DNA of 60,000 bases from Branchiostoma floridae (lineage: Eukaryota; Chordata; Leptocardii; Amphioxiformes; Branchiostomatidae), in assembly GCF_000003815.2 (NCBI RefSeq), contig NC_049986.1, forward strand, positions 14,837,811 to 14,897,810. Reading direction: 5' to 3'. Under the pieces are notes generated by a model. The model was not told the origin of the DNA. It did not search any database and worked only from the letters and a program-made list of their open reading frames with translations. The position numbers were made by a program, and so were the translations under genes. Within the stretch, counting starts at the first letter, position 1. Every line of letters begins with the position of its first letter. This document shows positions 9,801 to 17,375 of this stretch, piece after piece.

Positions 9801-11912
9801 CTTGAGACGGTCGAGTAAACTGAAACGCAACATTTTTTCTAGGCCTTACATGGACGTAATACCATTTTCATGTCAAGTTTTGACCCCTCCATGGTTCTCG
9901 GCCTGTCCCCAGGGTGTCCCCAGGTGGTAGCCCCTCGCTGAACCGGCGTCCGAGCCAGCGGACCGGCGGGGTGGCTCGTCCCGCGCCCGTCCCTCCAGGA
10001 CCAGGGGGGCCCGCCCCTCCCCCTCCTAGGTAAGTGGTGAATGGCACCTTGTGTACTACTTCCTGAAGATCGGGGTCTATTTCAAGGTGTGGTACCTGAA
10101 AGATTGTCCTTTTTAGCCAGTTTTCTTAAAACTCATTATCAGTGAAAGTTACATGTTATAGAACTGATGACGACGGTGTCAAGTGCGGGAAATTGCATGT
10201 CCATCTTACAAATTTCAGTGAATCAGATGTCGTTCCAACAAGAGTCATCTTGAAACAGAAGGAAATGTCAATTGAGTTAGGTTTTATTTCATGATACAGA
10301 ATTGGTCACGAGAAAGTTATGATTGCATCTGTATTGCAATTTGAGATGATAAAAGCAATTGATGATTGGCTTGAAGTATTAACTCAGATGTCTTCAGGTT
10401 GACTTAAACCACGTTAAGTCTTGTCCTGTGGTCTACACACATTGGTCCTGAATATCTAAATGCACAAAACAACACGGGCACAAGAAAGTAAGTATACGCA
10501 CACTGGCATACTGGTGCACTAAGACTGTCAAAGTTGTAGTGCTTCATACGCAATCTAATATATGTTTGCGTTGTTAAGTGGTTAATTTGTTGTGTTTCCT
10601 TTTGTTTTATATCATTTTGCCTTTCTTCGCTTTTCTCTCTACACAACCGGCGGTCCAAACCAGCATCCCCCTAACCCTAGAAGTCCCCTGTTCCTTTCCA
10701 ATGTCAACAATAGAACTTGTGCTGCTGTTGCTTTCCAACATGCTTCTGCATCCCCTGTCAAGTACTCTCCAATCACTTACCCTTGTACTTGGATACAGCT
10801 CACAACAAAGCCACACTGTGACTGGACAAACACAAAAGCAAACATCTTGCACCTTTTGATTGGCTGGCTGTCCGGAAAGCTACACTCTCATTGGACAAAC
10901 ACAAAAACAGACACAGCTTGCGTCTTTTTGATTGTCTGTCCAGAAAGCTACACTCTCATTGGACGAACACAAGAACTGACACAGCTTGCACCTTTTTGAT
11001 TGGCTACCTGTTCTGTCAATTCCTCTTCATCATCTCCATGCACAATTCATTCATCTCCCTCCAAGTCTTCCCCAAGTAAAAAAAAAAGTTTTGGTTTCAT
11101 GAGTGCATGCTGTACTTTTGATTGACATTCCCAGGCCAAATAGTATGATGCAGCGTCCCGACCTTCCGTCGCGGCCCGCACCCGCCTTCGCACCACCCGA
11201 GATCCCCGCACGCCCGGGGCAGAACGCAGCACCTGCTATCCCAAGGTATAGTCCGCGACTTTTTTTCAGTTCTCTTTTTTTTCTATGATTTCTTCTCACA
11301 AAGATATTTGTTTCCCGATCATTGTACATCATTCCGGACGTTAATTTGCTTTTTCAGCACACTTAACCCGAACATCAGAGTATAAGACATCAAGGAAGTG
11401 GTAGCAATTTCCCTGGGTGTAAGAGCTATCCTCTCAAAGTCCTTGACTCATCCCCTGTCCCTATCCTGTGAGGACATCTTGCAGAATTCACCTGAAGTGC
11501 AGCTCCCACTTTGGCTATTATAAAATGGCTGTGGTCTGACAAAATGGGGGCTACCCATTTTATCACAATTGATGAAGTGTCCTTTTGATGTAATCCACAA
11601 ATTTAAAACATTGTACATTGCAGGTGTAAAGTCCGTGATGCACTGAATAAATTTCATCAAATTGACATCAATGTAGCAATGCATGAGCCCCATTGCTACA
11701 ATGCACAACAGATTTTTTAGTTGATGGAGATTTATGTGTACTGTACACCTTGCACATTTTCCCGCAGCACAAGTTTTACAGCAATATTAACTGGTTTGAT
11801 CTTCTACTGCCCTTCATGTTTATTCATGGTGCCTGTTCGTTTTTTTTCCAGGCGTCCAGACGCCCCACCAAGGCCACCACCTGGCCGTCCTGCCGTTCCG
11901 GCTCGTCCTTGA
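760..11912 (+). CDS. DNM: Dynamin (classical), 3' part: PH, GED and proline-rich tail
   Basis: Partial gene; coding exons 760-873, 2782-2891, 3413-3548, 4879-5082, 5493-5677, 6380-6409, 6995-7024, 8904-8939, 9913-10029, 11135-11245 and 11852-11912. Together they encode about 377 residues in one frame with canonical GT/AG junctions. Classical dynamins are large GTPases that assemble around the necks of endocytic vesicles and cut them from the plasma membrane. Visible here: a PH domain starting VIRKGWLTI (phosphoinositide binding), a GTPase effector domain starting at [19 protein letters not shown], and a proline/arginine-rich tail that would bind SH3 proteins. PH and GED residues match vertebrate dynamins 1-3 closely. 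The GTPase and middle/stalk domains must lie upstream of position 1. Vertebrates have three paralogues; a single pro-orthologue is expected in an invertebrate chordate, so I cannot assign DNM1, 2 or 3. Confidence 0.96.
874..1329 (+). other. Dynamin intron sequence
   Basis: AT-rich intron between the first PH exon and the SINE. Nothing further seen. Confidence 0.5.
1330..1538 (-). mobile_element. tRNA-derived SINE in dynamin intron
   Basis: On the - strand the element begins near 1538 and ends in a run of A near 1330. Its head is tRNA-like: an A-box TAGCTCAACTGG and, about 40 bases later, a B-box GGTTCAAGTC, spaced as in a tRNA promoter. A body of about 110 bases and a poly(A) tail follow. 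A true tRNA gene is unlikely because the acceptor stem does not close and the element has a tail. Family name not assigned. Confidence 0.75.
1561..2765. mobile_element. 1.2-kb non-autonomous DNA transposon with terminal inverted repeats
   Basis: The left end TACTCTCACCTCTCAAATA is the reverse complement of the right end TATTTGAGAGGTGAGAGTA. The ends could include a TA target duplication, fitting a Tc1/mariner-like origin. Just inside the right end are two 53-bp tandem copies (2661 and 2714) of a block containing the ggggggtacttttattcc motif. Matching aataaaNgtacc blocks are inside the left end. No transposase reading frame remains. A diverged relative of the left end occurs near 34.56-34.69 kb. 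Confidence 0.75.
2782..2891 (+). CDS. DNM: Dynamin exon: PH domain, middle part
   Basis: The acceptor is ttctcttccccag, ending at 2781. The donor gtcagc starts at 2892. The exon is 110 nt, entering in phase 0 and leaving in phase 2. It encodes [13 protein letters not shown] through [10 protein letters not shown] plus two bases of an arginine codon. A 1.2-kb transposon ends only 15 bp before the acceptor AG. Confidence 0.95.
3040..3412 (+). repeat. Tandem partial copies of PH exon and its intron boundary
   Basis: A unit of about 90 bp carrying the intron end plus the first ~30 bases of the PH exon at 3413 is repeated. The shared motif gtatacaaggactacaagca occurs at 3144, 3236, 3324 and in the true exon at 3417; a more decayed copy starts near 3040. 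The copy at 3320 keeps a good acceptor (ctgtgtag) and reads [12 protein letters not shown] before running into stops. None has its own donor. Confidence 0.9.
3413..3548 (+). CDS. DNM: Dynamin exon: PH domain, last part
   Basis: The acceptor is cccatgtag at 3404-3412 and the donor gtaagt starts at 3549. The exon is 136 nt, completes the split arginine codon, then encodes [19 protein letters not shown] through [15 protein letters not shown] and a short linker [10 protein letters not shown]. This is the C-terminal helix of the PH domain. Its 5' part has been duplicated several times in the intron just upstream. Confidence 0.95.
3549..4878 (+). other. Dynamin intron between PH and GED exons
   Basis: AT-rich intron of 1.3 kb. 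No exon or clear repeat seen apart from a short direct repeat (aatgaatggtatcac, near 4830-4861) next to the acceptor. Confidence 0.5.
4879..5082 (+). CDS. DNM: Dynamin exon: GED, first part
   Basis: The acceptor is gtgttcccacag, ending at 4878; the donor gtgagg starts at 5083. The exon is 204 nt, phase 0 at both ends, 68 residues. It starts [15 protein letters not shown] and ends HLYSSGDQ. This is the helical GTPase effector domain, which folds back on the stalk and GTPase domain and drives assembly. Confidence 0.95.
5493..5677 (+). CDS. DNM: Dynamin exon: end of GED and start of proline-rich tail
   Basis: The acceptor is ccttccttcctcag at 5479-5492; the donor gtaaca starts at 5678. The exon is 185 nt, entering in phase 0 and leaving in phase 2. 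It encodes [21 protein letters not shown]-type GED sequence through [13 protein letters not shown], then the start of the tail, [14 protein letters not shown], and the AG of an arginine codon. The phase-2 exit is shared by every downstream tail exon. Confidence 0.95.
5678..5905 (+). repeat. Tandem duplication of GED exon end and intron start
   Basis: The segment starting ccccagcccctcacagaacaggtaa near 5656 recurs near 5781, followed in both copies by diverged versions of tggctggatctc, gttgttgaaatgttgta and gttgtctagtctgtatgtca. The period is about 120 bp. The copy carries the 15-nt candidate microexon. Confidence 0.85.
5784..5798 (+). CDS. Possible 15-nt duplicated microexon of dynamin tail
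   Basis: The last 15 bases of the GED exon plus about 100 bases of following intron are duplicated. The second copy of the exon end sits between an acceptor-like ttcatgtttacag and a donor gtaata. If spliced, it enters and leaves in phase 2 and adds SPSQN in frame. There is no transcript evidence; it could equally be a silent duplication. Confidence 0.35.
5906..6994 (+). other. Dynamin introns around tail microexon 1
   Basis: AT-rich introns flanking the 30-nt exon at 6380-6409. No other exon fits the phase-2 pattern with both splice sites. Confidence 0.45.
6380..6409 (+). CDS. DNM: Dynamin proline-rich tail microexon 1
   Basis: 30 nt between an acceptor ending ctgccccctccag (6379) and the donor gtaaac (6410). 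Phase 2 on both sides. It completes an arginine and encodes GLQPPPSPT, then AG of the next arginine. The sequence resembles the end of the GED exon and the next two microexons, suggesting serial duplication of one cassette. Confidence 0.8.
6995..7024 (+). CDS. DNM: Dynamin proline-rich tail microexon 2
   Basis: 30 nt between the acceptor cgctgatcccacag and donor gtaacc. Phase 2 on both sides; encodes NLPPPLSPT within split arginine codons. A minisatellite starts about ten bases after its donor. Confidence 0.8.
7034..7195 (+). repeat. Minisatellite, left part
   Basis: Higher-order tandem repeat: an 86-bp unit made of three 21-bp and one 23-bp related monomers (for example gtagccataactgtactgatg and gtagcctcaacggtactgtag). 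It starts next to the donor of tail microexon 2. It is open on the - strand because 21 is a multiple of three, but those frames have no other coding sign. Confidence 0.9.
7196..7544. mobile_element. MITE copy 1 (CAGGGCTCGAAAT ends) inside minisatellite
   Basis: 349 bp with inverted ends CAGGGCTCGAAAT and ATTTCGAGCCCCG, plus inner repeats of gtgcaccca. It is flanked by a 5-bp target duplication agtgc (7191-7195 and 7545-7549). The empty site can be read from sibling monomers of the array, which confirms the 5-bp length. The ends look hAT-like, but hAT elements duplicate 8 bp, so the superfamily is left open. A second copy is at 39507-39840. Confidence 0.88.
7545..7722 (+). repeat. Minisatellite, right part
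   Basis: Continuation of the array interrupted by the MITE, with the same ~21-bp monomers becoming more diverged toward 7700. Confidence 0.88.
7723..8599 (+). other. Dynamin intron sequence
   Basis: AT-rich intron with no exon, hairpin or repeat I can support. Confidence 0.45.
8600..8755. repeat. Palindromic (MITE-like) inverted repeat
   Basis: Arms 8600-8660 and 8694-8755 are imperfect reverse complements: agggtaacctatatctgtt ... gatatcaagttgacagac pairs with gtctgtcgacttgatatacc ... aacagatatagcttaccct. The loop is about 33 bases. It is most likely a short foldback transposon relic in the intron before tail microexon 3. Confidence 0.8.
8904..8939 (+). CDS. DNM: Dynamin proline-rich tail microexon 3
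   Basis: 36 nt after a long pyrimidine tract and acceptor tgtacccacag (8893-8903), donor gtcagt at 8940. Phase 2 on both sides; encodes [11 protein letters not shown] within split arginine codons. It is the same motif class as the two preceding microexons. Confidence 0.82.
8940..9912 (+). other. Dynamin intron with a dispersed repeat
   Basis: AT-rich intron. Positions about 9711-9850 share blocks (aaagtgtttcatcactcaga, cagatttttgct and cgcaacattttt-like) in the same order with 46611-46760, pointing to a shared dispersed repeat. Confidence 0.5.
9913..10029 (+). CDS. DNM: Dynamin proline-rich tail exon (117 nt)
   Basis: Acceptor cctgtccccag ends at 9912; donor gtaagt starts at 10030. Phase 2 on both sides. 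It encodes [12 protein letters not shown] and a [15 protein letters not shown] segment ending in four prolines. A second AG 11 bases downstream (9922-9923) would break the frame, so 9913 is chosen as the start. Confidence 0.9.
10030..11134 (+). other. Dynamin intron with tandem repeat
   Basis: Apart from the 68-bp repeat, it holds a strong pyrimidine tract near 10615-10645 followed by proline-rich codons but no usable donor, so no exon is called. Confidence 0.4.
10804..10998 (+). repeat. 68-bp tandem repeat, about three copies
   Basis: The unit contains ggacaaacacaaaa, cttgcacctttttgattgg and gaaagctacactctcatt. Starts recur at 10824, 10893 and 10961 (period 68-69). It lies in the intron between the 117-nt and 111-nt tail exons. 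Confidence 0.88.
11135..11245 (+). CDS. DNM: Dynamin proline-rich tail exon (111 nt)
   Basis: Acceptor attgacattcccag ends at 11134; donor gtatag at 11246. Phase 2 on both sides. It encodes [18 protein letters not shown] and [22 protein letters not shown] and PARP cores are typical SH3-binding sites; the PSRP core resembles the amphiphysin-binding motif of vertebrate dynamin 1. Confidence 0.93.
11246..11851 (+). other. Last dynamin intron
   Basis: AT-rich intron with pyrimidine tracts at both ends. No exon or repeat seen. Confidence 0.45.
11852..11912 (+). CDS. DNM: Dynamin terminal coding exon
   Basis: Acceptor cgttttttttccag ends at 11851. It completes an arginine, then encodes [19 protein letters not shown] and the stop TGA at 11910-11912. 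The very end is an SH3-ligand-like PxxPxRP sequence, as expected for a dynamin C-terminus. Confidence 0.93.
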
Positions 11913-13520
11913 GTCTTGAAGAAGGACCCCGTCTTGTAGTTAGGAGAAAAATAAAACAGAAAAAGTGGAATCACATTGATATTGGTGATGTGACAGTCCT
12001 GTACCCGTACTATTATCCCATACAAAACTGTAGAGTCCTGACAGAGTATTTTAGATTTAGATACCTCTAGGTTAGTCTGACCACTGTGAGTCGTCTACAT
12101 ACAGCAGCAAAGAGAATATCTACGTGTATATGGTGTTAGGACATCAAGAGACTTTCTTGTAGCTTTCTGGTCACTCTTTGTCTCGTGGTTCATTGGATAA
12201 ATGTGGTTATTTCAAAGCCCAAACTATTCAGAAAAGCCAAACAGATACATGCAAGAGTGCACCGAGTCTGTTTAATAATAACAGTACAATGTACATCCGT
12301 ACATGAAGACTGGAAGAAGATATTTGTTTTGGTTGAACAAACAGTACCTATACATGTACAACAATCAGCTGCTAATTGGTTAATAAGAGTTTCCTGGCAT
12401 ACAAATCTGTCCTGTGTTTAAGGAACACCAACAAAAGAATCTGCTTATCAATGACATTTCAGGTTTACAAACTTAACAAGCTTTCAAATGACTCTGGTAT
12501 TATCTTCATTATTGCAGACCATAGTAATTTCCAATGAATGGTCAAGCTGGATGTACATGTATCATTGATTTGAAACATCATCCACTCAAAAGAAATTCTG
12601 ATGGTAAATTTTGTATCATATATCATTAAGTAGGGTGAAAATTCAGATAACGATTCAATATGGCCTGTTTCTTTATCCTACACTACACATTTTGCTGTAA
12701 GAATGACTTTGTTACAGAAAACGTACAAAAAAAAGACAAACTGAGAGTGAAATTTTTAGAGATACCTACAAACTTGCAACAGTTAAATCACAGCTTTAAG
12801 TGATGTCTATTTCAGAAAAACAAAAACATTCACTGTTTTTATTGATATCAAGAACTGAAATGAAGTACATGTACTTGAAGTGAGGTTGCTATGTCTTGCA
12901 AAAAGGCTTTTCGGACATTCATGTTTTGGGAACACACAAAGTGGCCAGAAAGTTAGAGGACAGTCTCGAGAGTTTCGTCATTAAGCATGAGACCCATAAA
13001 TTAATATGTAAACGTGACTTGATGTACTCGAAAGATCAAGAAAATGTTATCAAAGATTTTCCTAGCGACAAGTACCTTGTGCTGTAGCAAGGTTAGGCAG
13101 ATTGTGCTGAGACTTCTTCCTGTACTTATTATTGTTCCAGTTATTATTCCAACAAATTATTAATTTAACATGGTTAAGAGTTTCAACAAGCATAATTGGA
13201 TTTGATTATGATAATTCCTATAATATGTAAATATGAAGTTGCTGATACAATTTGTCGTTACATTCTGAATTAGATACTTGTGTGTCTGAACCTCCTGATT
13301 TTCATGGCCAGCGAATTATTTTATAAGAAGTGATCCTACATATGAAGTTTTTAATTGCTTTGCTCCAGTTGATCTCAGTAACAGGGATTGTAAGCTGTTG
13401 CATGTACAATGTAGGTATCTGTATGTAAATTGTACCAGCAGAGATGTGTAATGTGTACTCATAGTGAAGGGGTACTGTGTAGATGCAGAGACATGAATAA
13501 AGTCCTGACACATATTGGAT
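11913..13520 (+). other. Dynamin 3' untranslated region
   Basis: About 1.6 kb, AT-rich with no coding signal, running from the stop codon to a poly(A) signal at 13496-13501. An earlier AATAAA about 40 bases after the stop has weaker context. The cleavage position is inferred, not seen. Confidence 0.6.
13496..13501 (+). terminator. Likely dynamin poly(A) signal
   Basis: AATAAA followed at about 40-70 bases by T/GT-rich sequence (ccttctgtcctgttgatttg). It is the best-placed signal after the stop codon and before the tail-to-tail neighbour on the - strand. Confidence 0.55.
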
Positions 13521-14460
13521 GGAAGCTTCATGGTCATTGCCTTCTGTCCTGTTGATTTGTAATATTCTATATATGTCCGTTTATTATCTTAGGTAATGTA
13601 CATGTACAACATGCACCAGCTAAGTTTGGCAAGACATGCTCTCATCAAGCATTTCTCAACAACATGCTCAACTGGCAGGACATTCATACACGCAACAGTC
13701 TGTACCTGGCACAGACTCCATGGCAGTGTGGTCAGAGACATCAGTGAAAGTGACCCCCCAGGTTTTAAAAAGTCTTTACAATTTTCTTTTTCAGAGAAAT
13801 GACGAAGGGGATAGTTTTATCAAAGAATTGTTGCCAACAACATTTTAGGAAAAGTCACCAAGTTTCGTAGTCCTAGCACACGTTCAGGGGTTATATGATG
13901 TCAAAGTTGGCTTGTGCACTTTTAGCCCCCGGTCTAGGTAGGGTTAAGGCTTGTGCCCATCACTACCTTCTTAAGAACCAAGGTCACTTAGCAGCTGTGA
14001 ACCATTGATTTTAGTCACTGAACTGGAGTACTAAGTATAGCAGTATAGTATATTTTAACGGTAGTATTTGTGACTACAGTTTAGATACGGCTATTGTTCA
14101 CAGCATATTATAAAAAAAGGATACCCTCTTGTCGTGTGGAACATCAAGATATAATGGGAGAAGGCCATCACCAATATAACTTCGGTACAGATTCACATCA
14201 ATATACTTATAGATATAACTGCCTGTCGTGTTTCTAAAATAACCTTACAATTTGCTGGTATCCAACAGATGTTGAGCATCATTTGCGATAATGAGTCAGT
14301 TGCACAAATTGATCTGTCAACTCAAATAGTCCACAGTGATCACTCACTGCGTTGTTGGTAATGTTGCATAATTGGAGCTATGTCTGCCTGTAATACGCAG
14401 GAAAATTGCTCCCTGCTGGGTTTCTATAGAGATTATGTTGCTGTGAATAGACAGGCTGGT
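13521..14460. other. Intergenic, between convergent genes
   Basis: AT-rich sequence after the dynamin poly(A) signal. No gene seen. Confidence 0.4.
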
Positions 14461-14547
14461 CGGCCAACTGATGACTTGCCTAGGTTCCATCCTTTGTCGG
14501 TACGTCTCGTTACCGTGGTAAGTAAGTGACAGGGGAGAGCCAGTAAC

Positions 14548-15115
14548 TATGGAGGATGTTACCAGGGCTTACTCTCCAAGCAGAGGTTGANNNNNNNNNN
14601 NNNNNNNNNNNNNNNNNNNNNNNNNNNNNNNNNNNNNNNNNNNNNNNNNNNNNNNNNNNNNNNNNNNNNNNNNNNNNNNNNNNNNNNNNNAATAGTTCTT
14701 TAAGAGGCCCAAAAGTTTCATCCTGCCAACATTTTGGCAGCTTGTCAGCGGACTCCATGGAACTGGGTACGCTCCAAGCAGACGCTGAGTCGCGTCGAGA
14801 TGGTAGCAGTTCGACAAATGCCTTCGGAGCTCCGCTTACTCTGCAAGCAGTGGTTGAGTCGCGTAGATATAGTAGAAGTCGGAAAAATTACTTAAGAGGA
14901 GCGCCGATGTAATTTTTCCGACTACTACTATATCTACGCGACTCAACCTCTGCTTGGAGATTAAGAGGAGCGCCGGTGTAATTTTTCCGACTACTACTAT
15001 ATCTACGCGACTCAACCTCTGCTTGGAGAGTAACCAGGGCTATGAAGTCAGCTGACAAGTTGCCAAAATGTTGGCAGGTAGAAACTTTTGGTCATGTTAA
15101 AGAACTTTTCCTTGA
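14548..15115. mobile_element. Complex foldback element around assembly gap
   Basis: Nested inverted repeats. Outer arms about 14692-14755 and 15043-15115 pair through ccaaaagttt..., ctgccaacattttggca and cttgtcagc. An inner block (ctccaagcagaggttgagtc ... gtcggaaaaattac) appears in both orientations, and its rightmost part is a 69-bp unit repeated twice from 14892 and 14961. The N run sits in the left arm. It resembles a foldback DNA transposon that the assembler could not close. Confidence 0.8.
14591..14690. other. Assembly gap (100 N)
   Basis: Exactly 100 Ns, a common placeholder for a gap of unknown size. True length and content are unknown. Confidence 0.99.
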
Positions 15116-15195
15116 AAAGTTAATAGTCTAGAGAGAAGTGAGGAACAATGATTCTCTTACGTCGATGTAAGTTAGACATCCAGGTAATAAGATAC

Positions 15196-15318
15196 GCCAA
15201 AAAGTAGTTATTCAAGCAACTGGATTTCTTTGTAACGAAATGGACCATTGGTTTGATTATTGTCCATTCACAAGTTTTCCAAAACCATATCCAGTTGCTT
15301 GAGTAACTACTTTTTGGC
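15196..15318. repeat. Hairpin repeat with 30-bp arms
   Basis: gccaaaaagtagttattcaa at 15196 and its near-perfect complement ending at 15318 form 30-bp arms around a 63-base loop. It is a foldback element relic; a structured RNA is possible but nothing supports transcription. Confidence 0.8.
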
Positions 15319-16560
15319 AATGATTCTCTCAAACCACATAAACGATGTATTAGGAATGGTCTGGGCAATGTTGATTCTCGGAGGTGAATTTGTTGATAAA
15401 TGTGCTCATCATGCCATTGTGTCAGTAATCTGAGCTGCTGTATGATTGGACTGAAGTTAAGTTTTTGCAGTCTGAATTTACAGTTGAATGAAGTCCCTGT
15501 GATTTGACTTGTGTTGGCAAAAACACTCATAATTTAGACAGAGCAATAATCCATGTACATGATGTATATGTGTATGTATCTTCTCTGGCTTCTAATACTG
15601 GTGTTGGCTTTCAATACTTGAAGGGTTAACTAAGAATTATGTAAGTGTTTGGCAAAACATCCTCAAAAGGAATGCATAGCATGAAAAAACTAATTAAGAT
15701 AAGTGTTTTAGGTATACAAATACTTTGAAAATGAGTCAACTGCTCCTGTGGATGGTGCAAATATTTATTGAAAATTCCAACAGGTGACACGGGTGAAAGA
15801 TTCGATTTGCATCATGATGAATAGGTCTTCATACATCTCTATCTATGTATACTGGGTGTACCCTTGTGGTTGGTCATATGTCTACATATGGAAAACTATA
15901 CTGTGACACCAGTTACATTCATGGCATTGTCATTAACCCTGCCTAAATACCACAAAGAGCAATGGGGCTCCTTTTATCTTTTTCAACTACCTTACAGCTC
16001 ATACATGTAGAATAACAAGATACTGTAGCCATACATGATACAGTGTAAGAGCTGTCAATGTCACCAACAATGGTATACACATGCACATTTAGTTTTGACT
16101 TTAACATGGCCATTCAATATCAAGTGGGGGGACATCCAGAACGTCAATATTGGTGCACTCAGCTGGTTGCAGTACCAACGCGAATAGCTAGATGGCTGCA
16201 TGGTGCACTGCAAAACTTTAGATGTGAATCTACAACTAAACTTAAGTTGGGTTGAGAGTGCATCTTTTGGTCTTTTTGGGCGTATACATAACTTACCTAT
16301 TAGTAAGTCCTGCAATATACAGTGTTAGGTACATGTATATGACTTTTTCTTGGGCTCCTTACATTTGCATTTCTTAAGTCTGTTGGCCATCTTAAGACTG
16401 ATATCGATAACAACATATATCTGAACTCACACCACTGACACATGTAGTTAGAATTTTTCTTTCTTGTGATCTAGAGGCAAAAGAATAAGCATGCATATAT
16501 AGATTCACTCTTGTAGCCAATATACAGATACATACATACAGCACACTATAGAGTGTCATG
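15319..16560. other. Intergenic between dynamin and PCP4-like gene
   Basis: AT-rich; no coding exon seen on either strand. Confidence 0.4.
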
Positions 16561-16562
16561 TG

Positions 16563-16568
16563 TTTATT
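16563..16568 (-). terminator. Possible poly(A) signal of PCP4-like gene
   Basis: TTTATT on the + strand is AATAAA on the - strand, about 640 bases after the stop codon. It is the clearest candidate in the interval, but position alone supports it. Confidence 0.3.
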
Positions 16569-17205
16569 AGTAAGGTATGTTACTAGGCTATAGCATCGTT
16601 TTGTATGTACAGAAAAGGCTGCACACCAGGCACTAGACTTCAGTGCAACGGTCAGCTACATATCAGGTACTTGTACTGGTCTTAGCAAAACACTTCGAAC
16701 ATGCAAGTGTTAGGTGAAGGGTGACTGAGAAATAGGTGGAAACATCCATTTGTTACTTTTGCATGGGGGTAGCTTTTTGTTTTGCAATGATATGTTAGTA
16801 ATGTTACCAATATATGATTAAGAAAAATGGGAAAAGTTTGCTACATTTGTATGACATATACTTTCTTAATTTCCTTAATTTCCTTAATGATATACAATAA
16901 TATGTTGATATGAATCTATAATCAGTGAAGAAGGCCTAACTCATCAGTGTGTCGTGATGAACTGTCAAATATGTTCAGTAACTCTGATGAGTATGATTTA
17001 TCTAGTTCAGATCTCCTTGATGTCTTAAAACCTTAAAAAGTCCAGACCTGGCGGAATATGGTGCAATATCCTGCGTCATAGTGAATACATGTATATAATT
17101 TTTTTTCCCGAACAAAACTGTAAAACTGTTGAATGGAGGTGTAAGATGCTTGGCCGTAGATGTCGAAAGTTGCACACAGCCCAACGAAAACGCCTCCCTG
17201 TGGAA

Positions 17206-17375
17206 TCAGGTAGAGGTGGAGGCCGACTTTTTGCCTTTCTTCAGCTTGAAGTCCTTGTACTTGTTCTGGATGGTCAGGGCAGCCTTTTCCGTTTCCGGGT
17301 CGTTGAGGTCAATGTCGATCTCTTCCTCCTCCTGATTGGTCGTCTCCTCCACGCTCTTGGATTTACGGGCCATCG
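17206..17375 (-). CDS. PCP4: PEP-19/PCP4-like IQ-motif protein, main coding exon
   Basis: The - strand exon starts after the acceptor ttttgccacag (AG at 17377-17376), has ATG at 17373-17371 and stop TGA at 17208-17206, giving 55 residues. PEP-19 family proteins (PCP4, PCP4L1; about 62-68 residues in vertebrates) are small cytosolic calmodulin regulators that bind through one IQ motif and speed calcium exchange, mainly in neurons. Visible: an acidic run at residues 15-18, the family hallmark IDIDLNDPETEKAA (19-32), and the IQ core AALTIQNKYKDFKLKKGKK (31-49). The order of acidic stretch, D-x-PETE and basic IQ helix matches vertebrate PCP4. The ATG lies two bases into the exon, so either this is the first coding exon or an upstream exon adds an N-terminus in frame. 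The gene is tail-to-tail with dynamin. Confidence 0.88.

Noticed and set aside
9924-10029. Alternative acceptor 11 bases into the 117-nt dynamin exon
   Set aside because: Using it would shift the frame of the tail; the upstream AG keeps phase 2.
10610-10720. Possible extra proline-rich dynamin exon after a strong pyrimidine tract
   Set aside because: The acceptor near 10660 is plausible, but there is no donor in the required phase and the frame soon loses proline character.
760-11912. Intronic miR-199/miR-214-type hairpins, which lie antisense within vertebrate dynamin genes
   Set aside because: I looked for their mature sequences in either orientation and did not see them; they are probably a vertebrate addition.
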